NCBI GenBank assembly: GCA_035578905.1
Contig: JAQJVL010002676.1
Coordinates: 1 to 64,000 of the forward strand
Length of the DNA stretch: 64,000 nt
Source: Stictocephala bisonia
Lineage: Eukaryota; Arthropoda; Insecta; Hemiptera; Membracidae
Reading direction: 5' to 3'
This document shows, piece by piece, positions 7,990 through 20,074 of the stretch. Made by a program: the position numbers and the translations under genes. A model generated the notes under the pieces. It saw only the letters and a list, made by a program, of their open reading frames with translations, was not told the DNA's origin and searched no databases. The first letter of the stretch is position 1. Each line of letters opens with the position of its first letter.

Positions 7990-10900
7990 AACTGTCCTTT
8001 TTTATCTACTTATACAGTTTTCATCTTCAGTCATGTTACAGCAATTGAAAAATGAATTAATTAAAAATGTATTTTGTACTGTATAAAAGTCTAAAGTTAG
8101 ACTCTTTGAAACACAGAAATAGAAAAAAAAAAAAAACAAGGTTCTTTAAATTGTGTTTTCAAGGAGTTATTGTCTTTGTGAGATTATAGGAAAATAAAAA
8201 CTATTGTGTTAAAGATCTCAATTATAAAGCGTCACAAAATGACCAATAGCTAAAACTCATTAGCTAAAACTCATTAGCCAGGTGATTACATTAATTAACG
8301 AGATTATAGTCATTGCGCTAATTACCAAACACGATGGTCACAATACTAATTGTATTATTATTGTATACTAATCACTAATACTATTTAATTGTTCATAAGT
8401 CTTGTTAGTGAGCATTACTTATTTATGAATAATTCTATTTCAAAATCTGTATTCCCTAGAGAAAGTGTTGTTATACAAATTGAGATAGAAATTGAGATAG
8501 AAAATTTGTACAAATACAAATAGAGAGAATTGTTATACAAATAATATTCATATTTATATTATTCATATATTAGACTACAACACAGACTTTGTATATTTTA
8601 GTGAGGATATGGATGCTTCATCAGAGTGGTCTGTGTAGTCCTGTTACAAACTAAAATGCAACAGGAATTTTTAGTTTGTAACAGGAACTATTCTAAAAAA
8701 ATATCAAATTGATAATGTTCTTTAAAAAGATCCATTTATTAATTTGACGATAGCAAGGGCAACAGAGGAGCTACATCTTTACGTGGAATCCGAACTACGA
8801 AATATTGGTATATTTTTCAACAAAAACAAGGCTGATACTCAGATATCTTCGCTAATCTTGCTTTCCAAATAACTTGTCGATTAAATAAAAAAACAACATT
8901 TAATTGTATTCCATGTATTTTACAAAAAGATTTATGAAACAAATGGATTACAATATGTTTAAGTCTGGTCTTCCATAAATTATATGATTTGACACATTGT
9001 TTCAACCAACAAAAGTAAATCAATTTAATGTATACTGTTTTTGTGCTAATATTAAATTCTTTACTATATTTTAAAAGTTAAGTAAGAAAGAATTTGTTCT
9101 TTTAGTTGCGATCTATTTTTCATTAGATACACTTATGCACTTATGTAATTATTTATGTAATTAATGACACCATATCGTAATAGTAATAACAATTTTTAAG
9201 ATTTACAAGTGTCACTAAAACTTATCTGCCTAGTCATGATAAAATACTAAATGCAGATTTACACAAAAATGATCGTTCGAAACAATGTTACAATGTATTT
9301 GTAAATTGTAAATAAAGAGTTAACGAGATGTAACAAAACAATGTAACGTTAGCAACCCTACAATGTATTTCATCAATATTTTCGTTGCTACGTCACTAAA
9401 AGTTACAAGTTTATTAAAAAAATATTTGTAAACAACTATCAAATAATAGTGGTACCAATATTGATAATACTTGGAGCAAAATTTGGTACCACTATTATTT
9501 TCTTTACAACGTTCATGTTATTGCGTAGAAAAAGACTCTTGTATCAATTATAAATATTATTTTTTATATAAAAAAATGTAAAGATTCAAATATGCATTTA
9601 TAATTCTAATATGTAATCACTCACCAGGAAATTCCTGAACCACTCTACAGTTATTGATGAAATGAAAAATGAAGTTAGCTTTACTATCATACAGACCAAT
9701 TAAGAAAGAATTTCGAAAGTTCTATTTCTAAAGGCTAGAAGAGGTTCATTATTTGAGTATATGTGTTTTGCCATATTTCGTAATTCAAATATGATAATAT
9801 TAGTTTTTTTTTATTCGAAGAGTCTCTCTGCTGTTACAGCTGGATTGATCGTGAATTGCGAAGACCGTTCCGCGGATGTCACACGTCAGGCAGACGAGTG
9901 TAACATTATTTGTGTTTCAAATGTAACTGACAGATGGTGCTGTTCTAGACCGACCATTACTATTATAGTCCAGATTGACGTACACTTGCATTAATTTTGT
10001 TAACGAATTGGATTGTACTTCTGAATTTAAATCTGTATTCTATAATATAGAATATTAGATTACTGTATACTATATAGAAAAATGAAGTACTGTGTATTTA
10101 TTTGATTGTATTATGTTTTATACGTTTATTTTTCGTAAATATATATTTTAGTAACTTAAATTTACTAAAAAATAAACTTTTTCTCATTGAGTATTAGGCT
10201 TTGTACGTATTAAAAGTCGTTCTAAAGTGAGGCATTGATTACTAAACAAATTAAAATAAGTTACCAATGTGCGTAAATTACTCCTCACCACTCTACGAAG
10301 TTTATGTAGGTGGATAAATCTTCAGTTACTCTAAGTGACTTCAATATAAATTAAACTAATTAAATATCATTAATAATAAGTGGATGGGTCAGTACCAATG
10401 TACTTGTATGAATTGGTGTGTGGGTCAGGGCCACTGTACGTACAGATTTTTTCTGTAATTTTTAATTTATTCTAAATTTAACTATTTACAGGACTTTAAA
10501 AGAAAAAGTTACCGTATGATATCTGAAAAATTAAAATAAGAGTAAAGAATAAGTATTTATTTATTAAGTAATGTATCCTAAGCAAATAGAAAAGCCTAAT
10601 TTTTGTTTAAAACTTACTGATTTAAACATTTTATTTATTTTTCAAACAAATTTCCTTAAAGTTAGTGAGATATGTTTGTAGTAAAGTTTTTGCCTGGCCG
10701 GTGAAAGAAAGAATTATGGTGCTCATAGGCCTCTATCCATCATGCAGCTGCTCTCATGTCTCGTAATGTATGCTTCCCTGAAAACCCTAACTTTTTCTAC
10801 ATATAAGTAACTTATATTTAATAAATTAATACGAATATTATACTTAATTTACAAAAGTACTGTTTTGACCTATTTGTTAGTGAATATTTGCATAATTATA

Positions 10901-13540
10901 ATTTTAAATGACAAGAATTCAGCATTAAAAGAATATTATATTAATGATAAAAAATTCTTTGCTAGATCTATACCTCACAAACGTATAGTCTCAATGCGAA
11001 CTAAGAGAGATTTTCTTTTGAGCTAATACAAAATAAATAAGAAAGCAGACTTTAAGTAACTGTACCTAATCCTAAAGTACAAAACATTTTTTGGTAGTAA
11101 CGTTGGTGCAGTTGTCGGTGCAGTTATTCTTGTTCCTGTCGATGTAACGTTAGTTATTTGATCTTTTTATGGTTATTTTAATAGATAATTATGTTGCAAA
11201 GATGTTCACAATGAGGTAAATTCCATATTCTTACCAGAAAAAAAGTATATAAATAGGGTAACATAATAACAACAAATAGACATTGGTTGGACCATTTTAC
11301 AACAAACAATAACACCACTGAAATAATTTAAACATTTTAATTTAATTTCATTATTCTACCAAATAATCAATATACAACATGTTGGCCTCAGCAAGTTGTA
11401 CAGAAACTGTCGGTGAGATCATTTAATCATTCAAATATGCTGTAGTAGGAAATTGAAGATAACCTTACATGACGTTTCGACTTGGTACAACCTAGGTATG
11501 TTTGAATAGTTACACCTAAATAACGTGACATTTGAGTTTGAATCTACTAAACAAACTCTTTAGGTTATATAAACACCATTGAAGTGTCACAAATCTTGAA
11601 TTTATTAGTTTTTTATTTTTGATATTGTTTTTGTTTGATTTTTGCAGGTTATGATTTTTATATCCTATAATTTAAAAAATATATTAGTCAAACTGCATCG
11701 TTTGACAATATAGCATTTTAACTAGCTGTTCATTAGGTTTATCCTTAAAAATTACCTGGGTTGTATCAAGTAGGGATTTCTCAAATAAATGATGGAATAA
11801 GTCCAACGCCCTTATCTACCCTATCAAATATTTCATAATTATTAATTTGAAAAATAAAGAAAACATATCAAAGTGTCAAGCGGCTTAGGGCGGGACAAAA
11901 TTTATTTAAAATTGAACTATTAGCACATTGAAGTTAAACACCAGAATAAATTCTATTAATGAAAAACAATATTAGTTATAAGCTATCTTCAAACTAATGC
12001 GAAACTGTAAAACAAATTTTTAGTTTTAACCTCCAATAAAACCACCTCATTGAATGAAGTAACTCACTAATACAAAACCGCACGATAAACAAACTGATTT
12101 GTAGGTATTGAACATTGCATTGTGGTGAGTTGCTTCAAATCAGAATGTACTGCATTGATAAACAAGTTCATAGATCAAATTATAAAGGATCATATAAGTA
12201 TAATTTTTTAAATATCCATACAAACAAATTTATAACATTACAAAAAACGGTGTTTCATGAATAGTTAGACAGCTCGATACACCGACACAAAATATTTTTA
12301 TGTGATAGTTTGTTTTATATCTTATATCAATACAATAACTGCCCAAAATGTATATATTTATAGTGTAAAAAGAATTTGTATATCAAGAATAAAAAGTATT
12401 CCGATTAGGATGTTATATTAACAATAAACATTCAACAACAATTTCCATAAATACCGCAAGTTAAAAACTATTTTTCGTACATTAGTATATATATTTTTGA
12501 TTAACTCAATAGCGTACAAATAACAGTTTATGTAAGGTACAAGATTAGCGGCTTGTTTTTCTAGTTTTCAAAAAATAATTCCCATTTAAAATAATTATGT
12601 AATAAAATAAAATCACACAGATATAAAAAGAAAATAAATGCAGCTATGCACTTATTTTCTTCTTGTAAAAAGATATTGTAATTATTTTAGAGGTTGATTT
12701 CTTTGTATGCCCCCGAAATAGAAACTATATGTTATACAGCTGTAACCTAACATAACCTAACCTACCCACCCTAACCTAGCCTAATTTTATTTGGGGGCAT
12801 ATAACGGAGTGCAACCATTTTAAATTTAACATTACCTTAACTTTGTATACAGAGTGGGGAGGGTAGGAAAGGGGAAGAGAGTATGTTCGTGCGTCAACTT
12901 GGCTTATCAGTAATATTATTGATTTTATGTACAAAAAGATTTTCCATCCAATGTTAAATTTTGAGTTTAAAAGCTATCAGCTGTTTTTTTGGTCCATTGT
13001 GGAGTGCTAGTGTAGTCCCATGTAAACGTAATGCAGTTTAAAACAGCTGTGCTTGCGAGCCTCATTAACTAATAAAATTACAGGCACAAATATTCCTATT
13101 ACATGGAATATCTGTAGTACGTCAATATTAATCTAACTCAAGGGTAATAATTAATTAGTTACAGGCTAAATTATCGTTCAATAAATACTAAGTGATATTT
13201 AACCACGATTCGCTTTCATTACTCACTTAATAAACCTTCAGTGTTATTGGCAATCTTAACAGCTGACATTTGCAAGTTGATAATTCAGTTTTCCAACCAA
13301 TTAACACAAGTCACGAAATGAAATAATTAGCTGCCTGCAGGTTTATTGAGTTATAAATGTTCGCTAAACACACAAGACGTTACAACTAACTTGCCTTCAT
13401 TAATTTGTCTGTAATGTTACTTGGCAATGAATGCACATACATTTTACAACTCCCTGATTATTATTTGTCATCTTTAATACTTTTTTAGTTATAGCGTGAA
13501 CAAAATTCAATAAAGCATTATAATATTGAAGTCATCTGTT
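7990..13540. other. AT-rich sequence without recognised genes
   Basis: No coding region with protein-like composition was recognised. Things seen: an 18-bp perfect inverted repeat at 9441-9458/9483-9500 around GGTACC; two imperfect GTGGATGGGTCAGTACCA / GTGTGGGTCAGGGCCAC copies at 10380-10445; and CCTAA-type tracts at 12742-12785 (telomere-like, degenerate). A 77-codon ORF at 9761-9994 contains a cysteine-rich stretch but matches nothing recalled. Confidence 0.5.
9441..9500. repeat. 18-bp perfect inverted repeat around GGTACC
   Basis: AAATAATAGTGGTACCAA at 9441-9458 is the exact reverse complement of 9483-9500, with a 24-bp spacer. It could form a hairpin or be the terminus pair of a tiny foldback element. 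No flanking target duplication was found. Confidence 0.8.
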
Positions 13541-13559
13541 GTAGTCTCCCCCCCCCCCC

Positions 13560-13895
13560 GGTGGTCGAGTGGTCTAAGGCGTTAGAAGCTCAAGCTTGGA
13601 TTAGAGATTGCGCTGGTTCGAATCTAGCCTAGATTGCAACATTTATCAGTAATATTCTCCTTCTACTGTACTGGTTCGCTCCCTTACTATGTTTGAATAC
13701 GTTCCAAGGGGCAGAGTAAGGTTAAGAAGGAGATCGTCCATTCCTTAGAAAAAAGTATTGATATTATTGCAATTGGTTTATATAGTAGAATAGTAATGTT
13801 TTTATATTAGTTAATTCAATGATATTGTCAATTTTTAATAAGGTTAGGTGGCAGAGGGTCTAGTTCTAACCTTGCCTTGTATAATAAAGTCATTT
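13560..13895 (+). mobile_element. tRNA-derived SINE, family A, copy 1
   Basis: The head is tRNA-like, with A box TGGTCGAGTGG at 13562-13572 and B box GGTTCGAATCT at 13615-13625, about 43 bp apart as in a pol III promoter. The start resembles a leucine/serine-type tRNA (CGAGTGGTCTAAGG). The body continues with TTATCAGTAATATTCTCCTT, shared with copy 2 at 22932. It is preceded by a C homopolymer (13548-13559). The tail ends near a short AATAAA-like, T-rich sequence around 13890. It is not a functional tRNA, because the acceptor stem does not pair. Confidence 0.75.
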
Positions 13896-13944
13896 TCTTT
13901 TCATTTCATTTTCACTTTAATAATATAGTCCAACAGTCCGAAAT

Positions 13945-14522
13945 AATAAGGTGGCCTGTGTTTTGACTACTAAATGTTCTTTTATTTCCACATTTACACA
14001 CTCTAAATAACTAAATTACACACTATGAGACATATACAAGCTTAAATTACTAGATAGCTATTATTTTGACAATTAAAATCAATCACTACTATTTAGAACG
14101 ATCAATGTCACTTATCACTCTCAAGTCTGTGTTCACACAATAATGGACACTGGTTGGTGTACTGTCACAGTTAACACACTGTCACTTTCACTGGTGCTGA
14201 CCCTGCCACTCGGTAGACTGTCACTGTGATATCATTAAATAGCCTGACACTGACGGGCTGTCTCAGCTGAAGGCTGCCTTTATATAAAACGGTGGTGTAT
14301 GTCTAGAAGGTACTCAAACTATGGTGGGGATTGTTATGGAACTTCCGAGACGGTTCTAGGTCCTTCTAGGTGCCATTTCGAGAAGATTCTGGCTCCAACT
14401 TCATGAAAATTTACTGCCATTCTATCTGATTAACCCAGAGACAGGAAGTACTGTACCCCCCTCCCCAAGAGGGTACTAAATTACCTGGGTGACGATCTAG
14501 GCGGTTTCCGTTGTCCGTAACA
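13945..14522 (-). mobile_element. Solo-LTR-like element with TATA box, heat-shock element and poly(A) signal
   Basis: On the minus strand the element starts TGTTACGGACAACGG at 14522. A perfect heat-shock element AGAATCTTCTCGAAA (14390-14376) follows, then GTTTTATATAAA (14290-14279, TATA box), then GGAAATAAAAG (signal at 13986-13981). The order enhancer, TATA, transcribed part, poly(A) signal is that of an LTR. The far end is not fixed; it lies about 13920-13960, and no target duplication was confirmed. No gag-pol was found beside it, so a solo LTR is inferred. The family is unknown. Confidence 0.5.
14376..14390 (-). promoter_or_regulatory. Canonical heat-shock element
   Basis: The minus strand reads AGAATCTTCTCGAAA, which is nGAAnnTTCnnGAAn without mismatch. 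Further GAA blocks follow (CTAGAAGG, CTAGAACC, CGGAAGTTCC) before the TATA box about 90 bp downstream. In known promoters such a site binds heat-shock factor trimers. Heat response here is inferred. Confidence 0.6.
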
Positions 14523-14689
14523 TTATTATTCATTAATTAAAGTTGGATACCTTTACACTGAATTACAATCACACATCTGCCACTATATTTGAAGATATGG
14601 TAACGAGTAACATGGTGAACGACTTGAAAACGTAGAACCAAAGACCATGGAAAAATCAAGTTTTTATTTTATTACAAATTATACCAAAT

Positions 14690-14950
14690 TTACAGGGGAA
14701 AATCCCCATAGTCCTTCGTCTAATGGGTATCGATTTTATGGAGCGAAGACTTATAAAAACATCTACAATCGATCAATTGGATTAATCCGTTATTGCTAAT
14801 AAATAAAAGAAGCCCACTTACAACAAGGTGTACCACAAGGATGCTCACAGTCACCATATTGTTCAATCTATATAGATAAAATGAAAGATGAAAATCGTAC
14901 GAAGGGAAATTTGATCTCGAAATCCTAACCATGTAGGTATTGAATCCTTG
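14690..14950 (+). pseudogene. LINE reverse-transcriptase fragment
   Basis: At about 14817-14900 one frame reads LQQGVPQGCSQSPYCSIYID, the RT4 block (GVPQG...SP) of non-LTR reverse transcriptases. Upstream text such as ATYKNIYN-like residues fits an adjacent RT block but needs frame changes and contains stops. It is a short, decayed relic. Clade is not assignable. Confidence 0.45.
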
Positions 14951-15280
14951 ACTGTTTTGAAACTGTATGAAACTTGCCGCCTATAAATGTATAAAAACCA
15001 TCATACATGGATTGGCCAAAACCCTCAGCCATACACGAACGGTAGCATTGACTCTCCCAACCTTACACGTCCGGTGGTATTGCCCTACACACTCAGTGTA
15101 GTATTGATTTAAGACTATTGGTAGAATAAGACATAAAAATAAGTGTAAGAATTCATGGCGAAATTTTTATATGTTGAGGGTCACTGATGATAATGCAATA
15201 ATTGCTGAAACTGAGACTGCATTGCTAAGGATGCTGAGTTAGATGGATATAGTAACAACTTAACTTTCAAGCGATTGTGG

Positions 15281-15420
<140 letters not shown>

Positions 15421-15743
15421 CAATATTTTACTAACTGCTTAGTCTAATTATTTCATTGTTACTGTTACTATTGATAGTAAAGTATAGATTTGATCAATAG
15501 GAACTATGATGTACTAATTTTGAACCGTGACGTAAATACGTGACGTAAAAAAATACTACCACAAGTATTTAATATTTTTAATAGCTGCTTTAATTTCATA
15601 TTGAATTAAATTTGTCTTCTTTTTACATAGGGGAGATGAATTTATGAACACCATGTGATACTCACCCTGGAGAACAGTTAAGGAACACGCACTAAAACCC
15701 CTTCAGTCCGTGGGGACCTAGACTGAAATTCTCTCGGATAACT

Positions 15744-16081
15744 TCATGCCTGGCCGCGTGTCTTGACTTCCGTTTGGGGATAAGCTACTTTATTCACACC
15801 CAGCCATCCATCCTCACGTTTTTGTCGCACGACCACGCGAATAAAAGTAAAAACTGTGTTTCTCACGTCCTCGCTTAGTAGCATTGCCTCTAGAAAGTTA
15901 TCTGGTGAAACAGAACCGATATTGGAGGCAAGCCGATTTCTTTCCTCGGTAAAACGCACACATCCAAAGAACGTGTGATAAACATCATAATCCACCTGGT
16001 AGTAAGGAATTCGAGGAGATCATCTTGTAGAAATACCTGTACAGAATTGGCACAGATGGAAGTCAATCGCCCCATCACCAA
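15744..16081 (-). pseudogene. C-terminal end of an R1/Jockey-like LINE ORF2
   Basis: The minus-strand frame ending at 15744 reads DYDVYHTFFGCVRFTEERNR, then SPDNFLEAML and a K-rich tail. In R1-like and related insect LINEs the ORF2 C-terminus has this layout: a His/Cys 'HTFF.C' site, a basic 'ER..L' helix and a 'ltPdN...ML' segment. The part upstream to about 16081 seems frameshifted (residues such as ANSVQ in another frame). No intact RT lies further upstream on the minus strand, so it is a 5'-truncated or decayed copy, as is normal for LINEs. Confidence 0.65.
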
Positions 16082-16089
16082 GATCTATC

Positions 16090-19000
16090 CAGATGAATAG
16101 GTAAGGTATGAGACAAAAAATCAACGACCCCTTTGCATCTTCGTTGCCAAGATTGCAGGGTGCAGTGTATTTTGATCTCACTATTAACTTTGACTAATAT
16201 CAATCTTTGTCAAATTAGGTTTCAGTAGCGATCTAGACAACTCTAAATTAATTTTCTCTCTGATCTCCCTATTCCTGAAGTCCTTATCTAACTGCTGATG
16301 GAATGACAGTTAACGACAATGTCAATTATAATTATTGATTGCAACCCCTCAAGGCTAAATACCAAATTTGTATTAATTTTCAAAAATATCACATTCTTTG
16401 AAGCCTTGAAAATGCCATCCCACTGATCGTACCGTAGCTCAATTATTGGCCCAAGCAATCAATAAAAATTTAAATTAATTATTTACTTATTTAAAACTGA
16501 CTTGTACACAATCCTAATGCTTTTGATATTAAATTAAATGTTTTAAAAGTATTTGGTCATATTCATTTTTGGCCAGTGAAACACAACATTACCTAATACT
16601 GTAACTAATATAATGGCAATAATTTTCTTGGGAACGTAGCAGTCTATTTTTTGTTTGTTTTTAATTTTGGTTAGTTAGCGGTATTATTAAATCATTAATT
16701 TTTAATCTATAAGTATTAATTAACCATACAAATTGGGACCATTGAAAATATTCTTTAGACGATTGCGGTAGTTTCTATTATGTACAGTAACTAGTATACT
16801 CCTATTCCAATATTCATTTTCAATATATTGCAATTAAATTAGTTTACTAACAAAAGATTTATTTAAAACAGTAATGTATATTTTTAAATAAATGCACTTG
16901 GAGTTTTAAATAAGTCGGAACTCTACAACTAGTGCAGCTTGTTAAACTGCGAAGAGCCAATTAAATCCATTGATGACTTGTGCTAAGTTGATTAGACATG
17001 ACAGAACCACTCAACTTGAGGGTGTCTGTTCATGCTGAGTAGACCATTAAATTTCATCATATAAAAAACTACATAATCTATCATATACTACTTTTTTACT
17101 ATTGTAATTTAAACCGGTTACAACAAATTACTGAACCAATTTAAATTATAATAGTGAGGAAGTAATCTAGAATAGGTTAGTTCGTCTTTTATATTAGGAA
17201 ATTTAACATTAGTTTGGTGAATAAGTGAATTTTAGTTCCACTTGAAGACGAAGTATGGACTTTAAAACCGTTCGTGGAAAAAAGAATTGGTGGTAGAAAA
17301 AATAAAAAGGTAATTTATTTTACCCTACACCTTTATTTAATTATGATTCTGTTTAATTGTTTTATTTGCACTTGTTTTATATTTTTATTTAAGTTAATAG
17401 CACACATACTTTCATATTAGACTAAGATCTTTGTTAAACTGATATTGTAATTTTTGACAAAACAAAAAATTATTATATTACAATTATGTGATCAGATAAA
17501 TTGTAAGCTTTTACTAAGTATTTGTAATTTATATGAATTATATAGCTATACTTTTATCATTGAAAAAATGCACCAAAAAGCCCAGACAATAATGAGGTAG
17601 ATACAGTACATGATAGTCAGGTTTGCATTAAAAGATATGAGAGAGTAAGTTTTTGTGTGGGCCAAGAATTGTTTTTAATATAGATCTATTTAAAACACAC
17701 GGCCATTATTTAACACATACCACATTATAACTTTTGAAAATGTCTTAATTGTTATATTTCCAGTAATAAATTAATAAAATAGTGCTCAGGTACCTCGATA
17801 CACCTGTAAATCCAATTTGCACCCCTTGCCTACTACAGAATTAAATTCTATAATCCAAAATCTCATATTTATAGTTATTCATTTGTAAAAAAAATATATT
17901 TTTAAAGTTTTTCGTTTGTTGTTTACATAAGGTGAATGGAACTATTACAAGAAAGAGAATTAGTTTGTTAGAGTGAGTCAGCTTGCCAAAAACTCATATA
18001 GGGTGGGATAGTAAAAAAAGAAAAAAAATTGTGAAATAGAATGTTAAAAATTATTTTTATGGTACCAAAAAGAAAGAAGACCTGTGGTCATTTATGGTAC
18101 TATGAAGTAAATATGTGATATCGTGATTTATTTGTGGCTTTTGCAATTCACTATTCGTTTAGGAGAAGAATGTATTTAGTATCCATTTGATTTTCTTGCA
18201 CACAATGTACATGTTAATTTATTAAACACATTTTTTTGCTCTACTCGCCAGTTCAAACGAACTTTCAGGTCTGTGTATGAACTTTATTCAACCCGTTTGT
18301 TAGATCAGTTGTATATTCGAACCTTGGAACTTGCACTCCACAGTTCGACGCCTGAGGTACTGAGACATCACGCTGGCACGAAGAAGAAGTTTACAGTGAT
18401 ACTCTTTCATATTTGGGATAGAAATTTTACATGGAAAATCATTATTTTTTAAGATAAATAATATAAAATACAACAAACGTTTTTAAGTTGTTATTTAGTG
18501 AAGACAATTTACAAACTTTACTCTTTTTTTATTACTACTTTAATTAATTGGTATGTTTTTGCCAAGGAAGAGAGTTTGTTTCATTGTTCAATCAGTGGTG
18601 TGAGGCTGTTGTCAACATTTTTTATTGTTGCAAACAATTATTGGAAGCATAATGATAATAAAGATGACATAACCTACGGACTTTCAAATTGGCTAATATA
18701 CTTAGATCTAGTTATAAGATCTGTCAGGACACTAATGAGACATGCTACAACGGGGTGTGCTGTATATCACCTGATGCCTTTAAATTGTTTAACTCATACA
18801 TTTTTAATATCACTTGGATTTTTAATACATATTATTTCATATTAATACATATGGAGTAAATACTGTTATACTATTATTAAGATGGTAGTAAACATGCATA
18901 TTAATATGGTTTTTAATAATATGTTTCCACTAGCATTTTAATTTCATACATTTTATTTCATACGAAATCACTCTAAATAAATATACACATAGCAAACAAA

Positions 19001-19130
19001 AAAGATCTCTTAACGATGGTTAATACCATATTTATCCATTCTTTACCTTCATTTTCAATAAACCTAAATCTTATATAAAATTAATAGCTACAACCAAGAC
19101 AAGATCATTTACTTTAATATGTACAGTACT
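16090..19130. other. AT-rich sequence without recognised genes
   Basis: The only sizeable ORF is 18498-18845 (+, 115 aa): hydrophobic, no recognised motif, start ATG at 18498 in AT-rich context, likely chance. A SINE family-B relic (TTCGAACCTTGGAAC at about 18317-18331, minus-strand B box) is just upstream. Confidence 0.45.
18300..18395 (-). mobile_element. SINE family B relic
   Basis: TATTCGAACCTTGGAACTTG followed by CACTCCACAGTTCGACGCCT resembles the minus-strand B-box side of the better copy at 40400-40495. The A-box side is barely recognisable. Confidence 0.45.
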
Positions 19131-19134
19131 TATA

Positions 19135-20071
19135 CAGGTTTAGGCAAAATCCTGGAATATATTTATTAATTTCAAAACCATTGAAAGAAATGTAATGAAA
19201 CTTTGTAGACATTTATATATGTCCCTATCTCAACCATATGGACATATTTTACTTTTTTTAGCATGCCAGGGGATGACCCATGAAGAAAATCTTAAATATT
19301 TTAAATTTAAGCCTACTTCGAGTTATATCTCATTTTAAAGGTATAACTCGAGTGCAAAACCACAAGGTCTTATACTCAGGTATAAAACACAAGAGTGCAA
19401 ACCTGAGGTCAAAAGGATGATCCAGTCAGAAAATATAGCCCCTCAAAGAATGTAATGTAATATAATTAACTCTGCTTAATACAAAGGTAAGATAGTTATT
19501 ATCTGTTGCTGCGTAGAGCTATAATTTATCTAACTGAATATGATAAATTAATTTTCACAAAAATAAGTAACCCATTGTTATAATAATATTCTTAAACTAT
19601 TTTAGGTTAACCTACTGTCAAAAATGTTGTTATACATTCTTCTTATTTTTATCTTAGTTAAATAGCATAGATAAGATAAAAATAATTTATAAAGCAGTCG
19701 TTTGTTACGGTGGTTAACAACCAACAACATAATCAACAACAGGGACCTGAAACTGTTAAATAAATAGCTATATAACTGAGAAGAATCAGTAATATGACAT
19801 TAAATTCTTTGAATCACTATTTTATGAATGAGTCATTAATTTGAACTCAGATTTGCACTTTTGTATTATACAAACAAAAACCTTTAAAATAAGGTGTAAC
19901 TCGAGGTAGGCTTACATTTAAAATTTTTAAGACTTCCTTCAGGGGACAATTACCTGAGTGTGCGAAAAACAAGTGAAATATGTCGAAATGTACATAACTG
20001 CAAAGTTTCATTACATTTCATTAAATGGTTTTGAATTTAATGAATATATTCCAGACTTTTGCCCAACCCTG
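19135..20071. mobile_element. TA-flanked DNA transposon/MITE with about 200-bp terminal inverted repeats
   Basis: The left arm 19135-19340 (CAGGTTTAGGCAAAATCCTG...) and right arm 19881-20071 (ending ...GCCCAACCCTG) are imperfect inverted repeats across about 190-205 bp, with shared inner text such as GAGTTA...TTTTAAAG. Both ends are flanked by TA (19133-19134 and 20072-20073), as for Tc1/mariner-type insertion. The roughly 540-bp interior codes for nothing recognisable, so it is non-autonomous. Divergence between arms shows it is old. Confidence 0.75.
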
Positions 20072-20074
20072 TAT

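Noticed and set aside
6388..7990. Parvovirus-like or adenovirus-like terminus
   Set aside because: TGACGTCAC, CACGTGACC and CCATCTTGG words are suggestive, but no T-shaped hairpin or matching inverted repeat at the other side of PolB was found.
9761..9994. 77-codon ORF with several cysteines
   Set aside because: No motif, no neighbours, and no splice or promoter support; kept only as a note.
13560..13640. Possible genuine tRNA gene
   Set aside because: A and B boxes are good but the acceptor and anticodon stems do not pair, and the downstream body is shared with another copy, so it is a SINE.
18498..18845. 115-codon hydrophobic ORF
   Set aside because: AT-rich composition, no recognisable domain; length is not surprising for this base composition.
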